From NCBI GenBank assembly GCA_025602905.1, contig JAHLKI010000003.1, positions 1,488,001 through 1,552,000 on the forward strand: DNA of 64,000 bases, in the 5' to 3' direction. The notes below the pieces were generated by a model. It saw nothing but the letters and a program-made list of their open reading frames with translations, had not been told where the DNA came from and did no database searches. The DNA is from Phlyctochytrium arcticum. Lineage: Eukaryota; Chytridiomycota; Chytridiomycetes; Chytridiales; Chytridiaceae. Both the position numbers and the translations under genes were made by a program. This document shows positions 44,787 to 60,200 of this stretch, in pieces; position 1 is the first letter of the stretch; each line of letters starts with the position of its first letter.

Positions 44787-46839
44787 TCAATGGGTATCGG
44801 GTTTGGGTTGGTCTTGATGTTCTTTCCAGTGAAATATTTCGCTAAGTAGGGCCTTGTCGGGGTTGAGTGCCTCAAACAACTCGAAATCGAATTCGGTTTC
44901 GGTTCGGAAAGTGTCAGTTGAATCAGTGGGTGCCCCAGCCGGTTTCTTGACCAACCGACAAGCCATTTTGTCAATGGCAATAACACTCAGAACCGTTTGA
45001 ATGTAGGCATCAATCAAATCATCCACCCCGATCCCAAGCTGATTAAAGTCCTTGCGATCCATCAGCAACAACCGCTGCGCTTCCGTCGTCCATTCGTCAT
45101 CCACTTTGACACTGAGATTGGTTCCCAGCATTTCCCAGGAGGAGATGGAAGGGTCGTCGGATAAGTGTCGGAGAAGAGGTTTACGGGCGCGTCGCGCGTA
45201 ACAGGCCACGGGCCGGAATCCATCTGCGTTGGCCGTGACCATCATGCGGAGGTCACTGACAAAGGTATGGTTCTTCTTGTTGGGAATGGTACCGACGTGG
45301 TAAAATCGGCCCGTCTGAGTGACGCTCGACCAAGACGCGTTACCGACCAGGGATTGGACAATGAATTTGTCGTAGTGTTGGGCCGAATCCATGAACGCTT
45401 GCAACTCGGATGGGTTGGTAATGGTATACACTCCTTGACCTACATAGTCACGGTCAGATGTCAAGTTGTTGGGGATGAAAGGCCAAGAGTCCAAACCTAC
45501 CAGCATTGGAGTAGGGTACTTTGATGACCCCGTGGCCACCCATGCTTTGAATCCAGAGAGGAATCTCGTTCCGGGTAACGTTCCGGATGGTTTCTGGAAC
45601 ACGCACAGCGAGCCCGGTACCGGCCAGTTCGGCATTCAAGAAATCATAGGCCCTGTCAGCCATCATCTTGTTGCGACCGCCGGCGAGGCATGATACCACC
45701 TGTTGAGGCAGCACTAATTAGTATCTCGCTTTTGACCATAAGAGCACACACACAAAGGTCTTACATCGTTTAGAATCAGCGTTTTCGCGTTGATGGGAAA
45801 CCTGTTCCATGGTTTTTGAGTAACGTAGCGAAAGCAGGCTCGGATGGGATGCCATTCTAAAAAGAGAACTATGAGCCGCCATAGACTCTGGAATAACTCA
45901 CGCAAAAAAAGACTCACCCTTCTTTTCATCTCTGATGTACATGAGCCCGTCGGTCCATCGAACCGGAGGGTCCGTATCATCCGTATAGTATTCGGCGAGC
46001 CACACGCGTTCTCCGGTCGATTCTGCAATAACAGCCGCGTATCCACTCGCCTCCATCATGTTTTTGTCGCACACCACGGCGAGATCACCAATGCTTTTAT
46101 CCACCTGAAGAATCAATTCCTTGAAGGTCAAATCAATGACTACGCCGTATCCGCCAAGCTCTTCAGGATCCGAGAGCAACGGCATGGATTTTTGTCCGGA
46201 TGGACACGAATTGGTCTCAACGATAATCATTTGGCGTTGACCGTTAAATGTCGTGACGTTAAAAAGATCGGAACCAGCCCAACGGAAATATTTCGACTTG
46301 TAACTCAGGATTCCGCGCAACGCTTCGAGGTTGACCTGAGGGTTGAGATGGGTGTATCGAGCAATGATACGCTCGTTGCCGAGGGAAAAGAAGGAGGCCA
46401 CCAGAGGATGGATATTGGCGTTCAGGACGCGAGGGTAAAAGTGACGTTCAGGCTCGAAATCGCCAGAGTAGACAGGTCGCGCATTCAATGGCCCGCGTCG
46501 CTTTTTCTTGGGCGATCCATCGTTCGTCGTCGTTTCCGCAGAGTCTGTTTCCGGAGAGATGGGAGTGTGCAGACTGGCTGCAGCGGTGAGATTTGATGTA
46601 GTGACTTTGGGGTCACCGAGCTTGGCCGCATACTCATAGTGGAAAGGCGAGGAGGAGAGGTACTCGGCCGTGCCTGGGGTGCTCAGAGGCGTTTGGGGCG
46701 GGGATGCCGATTCGTCAGAGAGGAGTGCTTGATCTGGTTCTGTGGCCTTTGCAATGGCAATCAAGTTGGGCGGCAGTTGCTCCTTTTGCAAATGGTGTTG
46801 CTGGTCATGATGCTGTTGCTGTTGGGTGATGAATTCCAT
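44787..46839 (-). CDS. Conserved fungal ATP-grasp-like protein, function unknown
   Basis: Start [16 protein letters not shown] at 46839; four exons; ends [14 protein letters not shown] at 44787. The N-terminal about 110 residues are low-complexity (Gln/His, then Ser/Thr/Pro with a basic patch KKKRRG that could be a nuclear signal). The rest resembles a conserved but unnamed fungal family: [121 protein letters not shown] and LGTNLSVK. The order (Lys in a [14 protein letters not shown] loop, an acidic KFIVQ segment, then an Arg-rich LRMMV strand) resembles an ATP-grasp carboxylate-amine ligase fold. Enzyme activity is inferred, not shown. Confidence 0.75.
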
Positions 46840-47548
46840 TGTGTCCTTTTTTTCTCGTTCACCCAATCCCTCTCCCTCGATGTATCTCTGGTCGAATCAA
46901 GTGGTAAGGTAGTTTGTCCCCAGTGCGGGTCGCCGGTCGAGGGATGAATGTATATATAGGATGGACGTTGTTTCTGGCCTGGGGTCTGCGAATAAGTACA
47001 AGTATACCCTACTGGAAGCCCTCGCTCAACAGTAAACCCCCAAGGATCAAAGCAACCATATGATACGAACAACAACGAACAACAGGGTGGCCAGTCGGAG
47101 GCCGGCGCGACACCGCGTGTTTCTTCCAGCGCTTGATTTCCGCCAAGTCGTGACAAACCGCCTGCGACGCGCGACTAAGCCATTCTTCCACGACGCGTCG
47201 AGGATTTCCTATATACATACTTTACCATTGCTACTTATACTTAAGAGGACTCGTTGGGCGGAGCGGGGCAGGGCAGGAATTCATGAAGGGATGCCCCTAG
47301 TCCTCGAGTAAGGAAGGCACCGTCAACGTGCATCGCTCAAATTGCCCAGGAGTCAAATAGACGGTGGACCGAGGGGGGAGCAGGCAGCCACGGTCCTGGA
47401 TCGCCTTCCCCCAGGGCAACAAGACAAAAAGATCGATGAGCCGATGGAGGATGATTAGGTATGAAAATAGATATTAAAAAAAAATATGAGAAAAGAACAA
47501 GCGTCCCAAAATTACAAACAAAGGAAGCGGAAATCAATGTCGGCCACC
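46840..47548. other. Intergenic, no gene seen
   Basis: Promoter region of the ATP-grasp-like gene (minus) and 3' flank of the CaM kinase. Short frames only. Confidence 0.35.
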
Positions 47549-49117
<1,569 letters not shown>

Positions 49118-49586
49118 GATACAAATTCTATCGTCCGTGATTGACTGGGCAAAAACTTAGTGAAATTCGGGTTTGGAGGTCACCAGTTGGCCTTCCACAT
49201 GTATGTGGCACAGTGGTTGGAAGCTGCTAACTTCGACCAGAGAACGGTGCCAAAACAGAACGACTGTGCGAAATACAGTCAAATTTGATCAATGAAAGAT
49301 GAAGAGAGCCTCTCAAAGAGAGATAATTTTTGGAGATCAAGATTTTTGGCAGAAGGAAGCTATTACTTCCCCAGTCTTTCCTCTATCAATTTGAGATCTT
49401 AAGTTATACATTTAGAACATGCACGTTATGCTCCATTGGTATCCGTCTGCTTTCAGGGAATCAGAATGCAGATCCAAACTCTGTTGCCATCGCCGAAAAT
49501 GGTGCGCAACCCATATCGATACGGAATCCTCGTAGGTGAAGCTTGCCATCCGGTCAATGAATGCCATCAACGGTCCCTGGTCCTTT
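49118..49586. other. Intergenic, no gene seen
   Basis: Promoter of the CaM kinase (minus) and 3' flank of the phosphopantetheinyl transferase gene. No feature recognised. Confidence 0.35.
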
Positions 49587-50186
49587 TCAGTCCAGACTGA
49601 TGAGATTAGGGCATTTGTCTACAGGGGGAGTCCCCTCCAGAATAGCAATGGCAACCGCATACTCGCCATCATGCGAAATGGAAATATGACTTGCATCAAT
49701 GCCTTCTTTTGTGATTACGTGCGGGGGTAATTCCGCATACGGCTTGCCTGGAACATCAAGTTGAGATGTCATAGTAGGATTGACGTAAAAGACTATTCAT
49801 ACCTTGACGTTTGAGAATAACTACATCCTTGGCGGAGAGTTTGTCGTATGGGTATAGGGCTTTAATGGTTGCTTCCTTGGCTGCCCACCTTTAACATAAA
49901 CCATGAGCAACCCAATCATAAGAGTAAAAAACAGAGGTAAAGCGCACCGTCCGCCCAGATACGTGACCAATCTCTTTTGTTGAACGGGTAAGTGTGTCCA
50001 GAGCGTACTCGTCTCAAACCGCGCCTCGAGTTGCTGCTGGTGGCATCCCGAAAATGTGTCCAGGAAGAGGTCGTACTCTTTTGGACCAAAGATACGGCGG
50101 GCGAGCCGTAGAGGGGATCGACGGGTTAGCAGGGAAGAGAGGTGGGGGAGATGGCACAGGTCAATTCCTGTCCCTATTATTCGCAT
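49587..50186 (-). CDS. PPT2: AcpS-type 4'-phosphopantetheinyl transferase (PPT2, mitochondrial ACP)
   Basis: Transfers phosphopantetheine from CoA to the serine of acyl carrier protein, most likely mitochondrial ACP. Three exons. The start MRIIGTGIDLCHLPHL at 50186 carries the catalytic GxGIDL motif. Exon 1 runs through RIFGPKEYDLFL and LVTYLGGR, a 61 nt intron follows, then WAAKEATIKAL (metal- and CoA-binding WAAKEA), another intron, and a final exon with ASHISISHDGEYAVAIAI and a stop at 49587. The length of about 155 residues fits AcpS/Ppt2. No long targeting leader is evident. Confidence 0.9.
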
Positions 50187-50385
50187 GCGATGCGTGGTGA
50201 TCTTTGAGGTTGGACAGGTGAGAGTTGGTCGAACTCCGCGATTTGTTTACAATGTTTTCTCAGGCCTATCAGACCTGCTTTGGGTCGACACAAACACCAA
50301 AGAAATTCAATACAGCTGTAGAAGAAAGAACGTATAAGTGACAATCTATAAAACTTTAAATAAACTTTAAAAAATATAATACAAA

Positions 50386-50402
50386 GTGTGTGTGTGTGTG
50401 TG
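50386..50402 (+). repeat. (GT)n microsatellite
   Basis: About eight GT units in the 3' flank of NOT1, in the 280 bp between NOT1 and PPT2. Direct repeats ACTTTAAA lie just upstream (about 50352-50370). Confidence 0.8.
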
Positions 50403-50466
50403 GGTGGTTTCAATGAGCCTCGATACACAACAAGAAAACAAGAATAGGTAAAGGAAAAGTCGGTGA

Positions 50467-53400
50467 TTATTGCGGCGGCGAGCGCTGCAATGACTGGTTG
50501 ATGGATTTGGCAACGCTGGTAAACAACCGTTCAATTTCGGGAGCGCAGCGAATAAAGTTGGTGTGTTCCCAGAAATTGTAGCGGGGGTTGCGGATCAGTT
50601 CGATAAAGGTGATTAGGAGACCGTAGGGGTGGGGACGATTTACAACCAAGCGCTCAATCAGAACCCTGAAATAAGATTTCTTAGCATACAAAAGATCATT
50701 GATCTCTTAAAAAGGAAACTTGAACGTACCGAGTAATCTGTTCTTGGACAATTTCCTCGCTAGATTCGGCGAATAAAAACAACAATGTACAGCTGAAAAA
50801 GTGCGTATGGCTGTTGGGATACCGGAGCTGATTCGCGATTGCATTGAAAAACGCATAACGGCCTGCATTCAAGAAATGAGCAAACTTGAAATATCACATG
50901 AATGGAAACTCAGGTCAAAAACGTTACCATTAGTGTCCAAATCCGACGCAAGCTGAAGAAAGATATCCATGTGGGCGGTATGTGTGATGGGTAAAGGTCC
51001 CTGGGAAGGTTTGGACGATGTGGGTCCAATGGCTTGTACACCAACGTGCAAAACAAGAGCATTCATCAGCGATGTGTTGTACGACTTTTCACCGGTCGCC
51101 TCATCGACAGACTTGACAAGTCTGGACGGCAACTCTTGAAGGAACGAGTTTGGCCCGCGCGTCTTCAGGTATTGATCCACATCTGCCTTTACGTTGTTGG
51201 GTATCAGTGTGCTGGTATAGTCGGACAGGACATGGGGTGGCTGGTTGATCTCAGGGAGCAAATCAACCTTGAGGTTGGGCGTAAACGGGTCCGGCAACCG
51301 CATGTTCCGGGGGAAAGCGCTCAGAATCAGATTGCGAAGTTGAACGCAGTTGTGAGGAATGAAATCGACAAAGCTGAAATGGTAGTCACACAGGAATTCT
51401 GGGAAATCGTGCAACAAAACCAGCAACAGTCGCAGAGTGGACCGATAAAGTGCGCGAACTGTGTCGGGGAGCGTAGGATGAGCGAGTAATGGCCCCAAAA
51501 ACTTGAACAAGTCCACTAGCAGGCGTTGAAAGAATGGCCAAAACTATGGGAGATTGTTTCAACATGCTGCATGAAATACGCTTCAGTAAAAGAGTAAATA
51601 CCTTTTGACTTTCAGCCAGCAACAACTTTGGCATGAAATATCGGTGCGAGACCAGTTGGACCCAAGAAAAGGTGAAGCCAGGCAAGAACGATGGTTGGAG
51701 GGTGTGGAACGTGTTGCTAACGGCGGAGAGAATTTGAATGTAAATGGGTTGCAGGCTGTTTTCGAAAATGTGCAAATCGTTCAGAAGGGTAGAAAACAAG
51801 CGGAAGAATGGTTTCTGGTTGAACTGCGCCTGTTGCTGCTCGTGGGCATGAACAAGAACCAACACAATGATGGACAAGATCTTGGCCGTCAAGTTGAGTC
51901 GTGCGTGGTTGTTGTCCACTCCTGATGGGTCCACGTGGAATCGGACCAACAGCACAATCAATCGGGCGAATGCATCAGCCGCTTGTAGTGGCTGGGCTGG
52001 AAAACCGCCATGTGTACGCTTTTCGTTCATATACGACTCGACGCAAATTTCGGTGCAAATGCGGAAGAACAATGGAGAAATCGCTTCAGCACGAAGGATG
52101 CCCTGCTGCTGAATTTGCTGCAATACGAGTAAGTCACTGTACTCTACTCGAAACAAACTATGTGCTTACCTGCTGAATGAACACCGCATGCGACTTTTCG
52201 TTTGATGCGGGATGGTAGAAAACGGTCATCCAATCCCGGAAGATGGAAACGAGATGGCTTCGCACTTTGTGACTATCGGCATCTTTAGCCATCAAATGGC
52301 GGACCGAAACGTAGGGAATGTTTTTCTTCATCTCCTCGAAATTCTGAGCGTCACTGTAAGGGAAGAAGTGAGCCTCAAGCAAGGGAATGCAGTGAATGCC
52401 AGTTCGTAATTTACCTCTCCGACAGGCGTCCTTGCTGAAGCATCTTGTCCAGCATCTCAAAGCTGTTGAGGAAATCACTACGAAGAACAACCGAAGTCTC
52501 CACTTCCAACAGCTTGGAAAGAAGGGTGATGGTGAACTTCAGCACATTGGTTTGTCCACACTCAATCAGGCGCGCCAGCTGCATATCCAGAACGGATGGT
52601 TCAATAATCTTGAACGTCAAGAACGACAAAATAGGGATGGCGCGGTACTTTCGATCGTCTTCCTGATACAATAACCATTCTCGAATCTCTGAAGAGGTTT
52701 TCTTGGACCCCTCACAGATCTTTGCCAAAATGGAGGCAAATACTTGCTGGGTACTTCGGTCTTCATCGTTGTACATGATCTGAACAACTTTTTGAGCAAG
52801 AACAAGCTTGAGATCCTCGCGTCCACTGAGTTGAATCAGGAATCCGTCGATGTCGCCAAGTAGTTGCTGAACATCATCGTTGACAAACAAATCAGCCTGT
52901 GAAGTCTCAGCTTCATCGGTCTTCAACTTTTCCACGGAGGCTTGCCACTCTTTGGCCTTGTCCAGACAATGCTGGGTGCCGACAAATGAAGAGTCGACGC
53001 TCAATTGACGTGCATGCGCTAGGCCATCATGCGGCTGGATAGTCAAATCTCCGGCCATCTCTGCTCGGAGTCCATTGTATGTTCGTGGTTTGTCTGCGGC
53101 ATCAATGTAGCTCGCTTGCTGCACACGAGCAAACTCTTCGTAAACTCGCATCTGGGCGACTGACAATCCGCCAATCTTCAAACGCAAGCTCTCGGGCAAT
53201 GTCGATGGATACCGAGATGCAGCGTAGACGGCCATGTCATAAAAGGGTTGGGTGCTCCGCTCACGATGTTTTCGCCTGCTGACATACGCTGGCGCGAGCG
53301 CATCATCAATGTCAGGAATGGACTTGTCCGCCGCTGCCTTTTGCAAAACTGAGCATGTAAGATCCAAATTGTCCGCGACAATCATGTACACAGCTTGCTC

Positions 53401-56400
53401 GGGCATAGTTTGTTCCGTAAATCCGTTTTGTACCAACAAGGTCCGCAGGTGCGTCATCATGGCAACCCGAAGTGGCTCCCGTGATGAGACGGAAGCAAGA
53501 CAGCCTGCCAGGTTCGAAATCATCAAATGCGCAGACTTTCGCATCTTTGCTTCATCCGGTTCCAGCGCAAAATCCTTCAGAATTAGTTCGCGGGTGGCGA
53601 TGCCAGCAATAGTGACACTGCGAGTGACCACTGGACCGATGATCTCACGGACCGCGCGATCAATCGCGATATGCACAATGCGTTTGAGAGATGGTTGTGA
53701 GTTGAAGATGGAGAAGCTGGGATTGAAGGTAATGTATGCTGACAGGTTTGGCAGCGAAATACCAACATCTGGGCCCAGATCTTGCGGGTCGACGTTGAAC
53801 ACCGAGCCCGTTTGAGTGGACAAGTTGGCACCAGCCCCCGTCAGACTTTCGCCCATCTGAGAAGTTGCCATTTGTTGTGATTGGTACATACGCGAAGAAT
53901 CCGAAAGCTCCTGTGATGCAGATGGCTGCATCGATCCCTTGGCAGTCAAGTCAACAGAAGTAGCATCAATGGGGGGAGCAACAGTGGTCTTGGCTGGTCG
54001 GTTGTGAAGAATTTTGGTGGGCGTCAAATCTTTCACATCAAGTTTGATGTTTTTGCACAAAACCTCAATTTCAAACTTCAAGTTCAACTTCAGGTCCGCA
54101 AAGTTGTACAACTCAGCCAAGACCCGCAAGTTGGACATCAACCATGGATTTGGGGGCCGGAAAACTTTGCTGGATGTGCACTGTTCCAAAACTTTACAGA
54201 CGAATGGGATAACTGCAATCAGGCGTCCACTGTCGTACCCTTCCAACAACAAATCTTTGATGGAAAGATTCTTGTGCTTGATTGGTTTATCCTTGCCCAA
54301 GGTGATGGTACCCAGCCATGTTCCCAGATTTTTGAGCAACGAGCGTTCTTGCGACGAGGTGAGAGTCTTGTCAGAGTTTATTAGAATCCGAATATTCAAG
54401 TATGTCTCGTGCAAAATATTTTTGTACAGATTGCGGCGACTCAAAGCGTTCAGGAAGGCCACATACAGAGTGTGGAAATTCGGCTCAATACTTGCTCGCT
54501 TCACGACAATGTAGTGACTAAACCATCGATAATAACTTTCTTTGAGAAGTTCTTTCATCTCCGTGACCTTCTGCTCTAGATTTGCGAACGATACATTGTT
54601 CACAATGAATAAAATCCGATCCTGCACGCTTTCGGAAGGAAGTTCCACAGCACCCTGTGAGGCGGCATCCAACAGGGTATCCAAACGTAAAGCTGTGAAA
54701 ATCGGTGCTTCCACAGCGGCAACGGCGTGTTCAATAGGATCCGGCAATTGCCCGGCAGTCAATACCAACGACGCTTCTGTGCTGAGGTGCTCGCTCGTTG
54801 CATGCTGCTGTTCCTCCGCCGCCCTCTGGCGAGAATGGATAAACTGAACCAGGTCAGGAAGCTCTTGGCGCAGGTGATCTATCTGTAAAAGAAGAGCGCA
54901 ATACTGGGGCCATTCACCTAGACGGTTTTGGAATTGCATCAAAGCTTTGGCTCCAAACTTGAACAGCCTCGAGCCGATAGGTTGCCGCAGGGCATCAAGC
55001 ACATAGCGCAATGCAACACCGAGGGCCCTTGACGTAACAATCTGATGCTGGATCAAGGCGCCGAACAAAACGCTCGTGGTTCCCAACTCCTTCTCGGGAT
55101 AGCGAGAGAAGAACTTGTACTCGTCAAACAAGTTGCGGACCATGCACTTGTAAATGTCCTGATCTCTCTGTTCAGCAGCCGTTCGAAACCGCTGAAGAAG
55201 CTCCACAATTTGCTCGATAGTCAATTCTCCCTTGTAGATCTTCTCGTAGTACGAATTTGCCTCTTCCTCGACATCTTCGGCGAAAGAGCTAGCAATTCGG
55301 CTGCTGTCCTCGAGTGACGCTGCGTTGAGAAGCCTGGGATGGGCATGGAGTGACATACTCGTGACTGACTTTAATTCTTCGGCTTGTAAACTGTTCAATT
55401 TAGCGGTATTTGCGTGCAGCACTCTCAAGAACGTTGCCAGCACGTCCAAAGAGAGTGGTACCATCCGGCCCTTTCCAGCATCTGCTCGTTGCGACAAACC
55501 CACCTTTTCTCGCAGAAAAGACAAGCATGAGTTTGCAAACTGATCGCCTCCTTCGATCAGATGATCTTGAAGCCATTTTTCAAGGTTTAAAAACTCTCGC
55601 CGTGACGCCAGCGCGGCTAGATCAATCGTAAAAGAGTAAGGTTGGAGCTTTAGGATTTGGGATAGGGCGCGCATCTCTTGCGCAACGTCAAGAATGCGAG
55701 AGATCTGGCTGGGATCTTGATTGTACAGATGCAGTATTCCACTAATGGCCAGTTGCTTGTTGGCGTTCCAGAGATGTGGCAGCACAAAAGATGATTGCGG
55801 GTGGCCGTTCAAAAACATCATGGTCAAATTAGAAGCATACTCTTTTGCGAGGTTGCTCCATGGTATCGTAATTTGACATAGAGATAAAATGAAGTATTCC
55901 GGGCAGTGCTGAACGAAATTGTCGAAAATAGTCTTTACATCCTCGAGATTTGCATCCGAAGTCCTCAATAGCGCCTCTATCAAGTCGATGCAATTAGCGG
56001 GTACATTTTGGGATGGAGCAGAGGCGTTCAGTGTCTCGGTAGGGGGTATGGCGTAGTGGAGAGTTGTGCGAAGCGAAAATACGTCTGGCTTGTGCAGGAT
56101 CGCGGTTTTCAAAACTGATAGCTGCGCAGCGGGGTGATCCCAAGGAACGACAAAAGATTCAATTGGAAACTCGGATGGCTCCTGGGTGAAATGCAGATGA
56201 AATTGCACAAGAACGTCCAAATCGTCGGGACTTGAGATTTTCATTTCAGCCGAATCGCACTTGCGGAAGATCTCCGCCAGATCTGACTCTGACCGTCCCT
56301 CTGCCACAACAGAAGCAAACACGGAAATATCCCAGGACCGGAGGTCGGTCGACTGGCTGGCCCCGATTTCGTCAAAAAGAGATGAAGCCATTCCTCGTGT

Positions 56401-57082
56401 TTCGTTGCTGTTACCGATAGATTCCCGGGTGCGAATCATCATGAGTAGGACATTTGCAATTTCCTCATCCTGTAGTTCCCCTGCGGGACGGCCGATCCGT
56501 TGCAGCAACTGCTTTAAAACGGAAGCGGACGCTGTTGCGGCATATCCCAGTTCTTCGATAATACTAGAAACCTTGACCGCCGCTCCAACCACACTTCCCA
56601 ATGATGCTTCCGCTTTCATCCTGGAAGCAATTCTATAAGTTGGCGGCGCCATTATTCTCGCAAAATCACAAAAGAGTCTTACGTTCGAATGAAATCAGAG
56701 CTGATGAAGAAAAGGCTGGATTGGTCGACAGGAGTGGTGGAGGATACTGCAAAGGTCAGTTAGAAGATTGTCGCTACTGAGTCTTCTATCTCGGAACAGC
56801 GTCCGAACCTGAGTTTATACCACCGAACGCTGCGAGAATGGGATTCCGCAAGCCGTAATCAGGCTTTGCAGTAGACCAGAAACGCCCTCTATGGGCCCTT
56901 GTGCCCCCGCCGCTGCTGATACTGGACACGTCTGTTGCCCGAGAGGGTAGCAGGTGCAATCCAGAAATGTTCGAAAAAGCGAACGGAAAAGCTGGTTTGG
57001 AAGCGTCGCTGCGGGAGAGGATACTGGGGCGATCTGTACTGTGTGTTGACAGCGGGAGACCGGACAGTTGGTGAGGATTCAT
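50467..57082 (-). CDS. NOT1: CCR4-NOT complex scaffold subunit NOT1
   Basis: Scaffold of the CCR4-NOT mRNA deadenylase. A 4.2 kb exon (about 52414-56632) carries most of the protein. Upstream exons are needed: 56683-56746 ([19 protein letters not shown], joined by a 50 nt intron, 56633-56682) and one from about 56809 to the ATG at 57082 ([12 protein letters not shown]). The ATG at 56652 therefore lies in an intron and is not the start. The middle contains the MIF4G-like CAF1-binding region ([21 protein letters not shown]...[19 protein letters not shown], about 53990-54600), then the DUF3819/CAF40-binding region ([17 protein letters not shown]...[17 protein letters not shown], about 53430-53700). 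The 3' exons encode the NOT1 C-terminal domain ending [21 protein letters not shown]...[15 protein letters not shown] at 50467, the NOT2/NOT3-5 binding superdomain. Total is about 2000 residues, normal for the family. The first exon is less certain. Confidence 0.93.
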
Positions 57083-57249
57083 CGGTCGGATGTCGATTTC
57101 ACGTTGGGCGTGGAGCGTCCAATTCGGCCAGACTGCCCCTCCTCCATGTTGGCATGGCAACATGACACGATATGAACTTTGGCGCCGCTTGGGCAGTGGC
57201 TCAAACTTCAAATTGTCATGAGGATTGCTTCTATTCCATTAGCAACATC
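57083..57249. promoter_or_regulatory. Short divergent promoter between NOT1 and SEC1
   Basis: About 170 bp between the inferred NOT1 start and the SEC1 ATG. If NOT1 starts instead at the upstream ATG at 57211, only about 40 bp remain. No motif recognised. Confidence 0.35.
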
Positions 57250-60200
57250 ATGACACTGAAGGACCTCCTACGCGACAGTAAGACACCGCCTTGACTTGAT
57301 TCCAGAGAATATGTAGTAACTCTCGGGGGAAAAAGAGCTGTTGGACAGCATGGTCCGGCTTGTCCAGCCGGCTGCTCGCTGGAAGGTCATGGTCGTCGAC
57401 GACGAGGCGTTGCGCATCTTGAACTCTGCTTGCCGACCAACGGACCTGCAGGACGAGCATGTTATATGTATGGCCACCTGTGGATGAGGGGGGAATGAGC
57501 TGATTGAAGCTAATGCACACGTCCTAGCGGTGGAAGGCCTGCATCTTCGCCGGCAGCCATACCCAGACCGCGAAGTGATATATTTCATTACTGCCGAACC
57601 TGTCGCCTTTCAGCGCATCATCGATGACTTTACAGGACCCAAACCACCCTATGCTGCCGTGCACATCTTTACCTGCAGCAGTATGTTATTCTCGGTACTT
57701 GTGCTTTTGACCCGTGTTAACAACGATACGCAGCCATCCCCGACACGCTATTCAAGTCGCTTCGCACAGCCAAGGTCTCGCAGTACATCAGAAACATCAA
57801 AGAGCTTAATGTCGACTTTTCTCGTGAGGATCCCACCCCTGTATCTTTTGACTTGAACAGCACTAACCTCCGCGACTTAGCCCTTGAACCATACGTGTTT
57901 ACCGTCAACGCCGCCGCCGGTTTGGGATGCTTGTATAACGCCACTTCACCATCACTGCGCAAATATGAACTCGAAAAAGTTGCCAAACGGGTAAGGGGCC
58001 CGAGTCTTCTTTCAAGTTGCAAAGTAAAGCTCATCGTCATGCATGGTGTCTTTGCTAGATTACGTCTGTGCTGGCATCATTGGGCGAAAATCCTCAGATT
58101 CGGTATTGCCAGCCGGATGGAAAATCAGATGACAGCGTCTCTAGGCAACTGGCATATATCCTCCAAGCAGAGTTGGATGAGGCAGCTCGCAATGATCCAA
58201 AACTTCTTGTTGCTGGGAAACCACCAGCCACTATACTTATCATGGATCGTGCCAACGACATCATTTCCCCCCTGGTACATCAATTCTCATATCAAGCGTT
58301 CATTGGTGATGTTTTGACTATGGACGACTGGAACTTTATGTACGTGTTGCGGCCCCATTCTAGCCCGAAGTTGGTTTGACGTTCCATTCCCAGAAATGAG
58401 AAAGGAGAGAAGACTACTTTGGATGAAAAGGACAAAGTTTGGGTATGCTATTTGGCGTACCTTTGCGGCGTAATGGCACTATTAAAATATCTACGGCACA
58501 GAATCAAATCCGATACTATCACATTGCCGAAGTGATGGAGATGCTCGCTCAGATGGTGAAGACGTTTACGTCGGAAAACAAGGCCGCTGCATTCCAACTC
58601 GGTGGTGGAAAACAGTATGGACCTTTTCGTGTGCGCTAAAGTCACGATTACTGAATGTGGTGTAGGGATGGGTCAACCGATGGCAAACTGAACCAGCTGA
58701 AAGACACCCTTGCGCATCTTCCAGAGTATCAGGAGACCAAAGAACTGGTCAGTGACTGCCTGTCCTATCCAAGGGTCTTTCGCATGGCTAATTTGTGATT
58801 TACAGCTGTCTCGCCACACAACCCTTTGCCAGGATGCCATGCGGCAGTACACAGAACGTGACTTGGGTCCATTGGCCAAAGTCGAACAAGAGCTCGCTAC
58901 TGGAGAGAATGCAGAGGGGAAGCCGTGCCGTTTGAACATGTTGGACATACAATCAATGGTTGAGAACCCACGCGTCGGGTTAGTGTAGTTGTTGTGTGGT
59001 GTCGAAAACTAGTTCCTAACGCCCCAATAGACATGAAGACAAACTGCGGTTGATTTTGCTGTACATCATCTCCAAGAATGGTGTCAGCGATACGGAGCGA
59101 CAACGACTCGTTGACAGAGCCAAGCTGACCATGGAGGAACAGCAGGCTGTGCATAATCTTAGTATGTTGGGCATTCGACTGAGCGCTAGCATGTCAAAGG
59201 CTCGGGCCAACAAAAAGGTTTGCAGCTTGCTATATACCACTTTATCATATCTCTCATCAATCAATAATAGATTTTGGACACTAAGCCAAAGGTCAAGGAG
59301 AATAGATTTGAGGATGAGCGATTCAGTCCGCTATTAGAAAATGTCTTGACGGTACGTCGCCCAACATTTGCTTTACAACGTTGCCTCCTCGGCTCACCTG
59401 TTTCAATAGGATCACTTCAAGGGGCGGCTCAATGAAGAGGTGTTTCCTTACGTTCGGGCAGCCGCGCTGGATGCCGATCAGAGGCCATCGAGTTGGAATG
59501 TTGCCAGTCCCACAGCCTCTGTTCGAAGCAAGGCTTCATGGGCCACGAGACGGGCTGTGGTTTCCGCCACTGCCAACAGCGCAATCAACGCCGCACCCAC
59601 AGGCGAGAGGAAACTTAGCGGGCCCAGAACCTTTGTTTTCTTTTTGGGAGGGGTTACCCCGACGGAAGTGAAAGTCTGCAACGACGTCTCCAGGATCTTT
59701 GATAAGGAGGTGGTTCTCGGTAGGTTGACTTGGATCCGTTCCAGTTCCATCTTTTTACTCAAGGTGCCTTTTAGGAACGACACGCATTCTTCATCCCCAT
59801 ATTTTTGTCGAGCAGCTAAAAGTTTTGCATCGAAGCACACTGGCACGGCCCGTTAAATCGTCATCCACCGAAGACAATCGCATACGTTCAACCTCCTCGC
59901 GAGACCGGGATCGGGATCCGGATCGTGAAAGAGTGCCGGGTAGGGAACAGGACCTTTACCAGTTGCAGCGCACCATACTAATTCACGAAACGTTGGATAG
60001 CTCCCGGCACGGTATCGCAAGCCCGCAGGAATTTTAGCCCACCACCACCATCACAGGAACGAGGGTCTTCCCAACGATCTAGTCCCCCACCCCCACGCTC
60101 GCTATCCCGACCGGACCTCGTACAAGGCTCGCGGTCGTTTCCCCAGAGCCAGCGAACGGAACCCGCATATAACCCCCGCTCTCAATTCCAGCGTACTGAT

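Noticed and set aside
43012..46839. Functional gene cluster for vesicle traffic (YPT1, BET4, SEC1, EDE1, VPS68)
   Set aside because: The genes are scattered among unrelated ones on both strands; chance proximity in a compact genome is the simpler reading.
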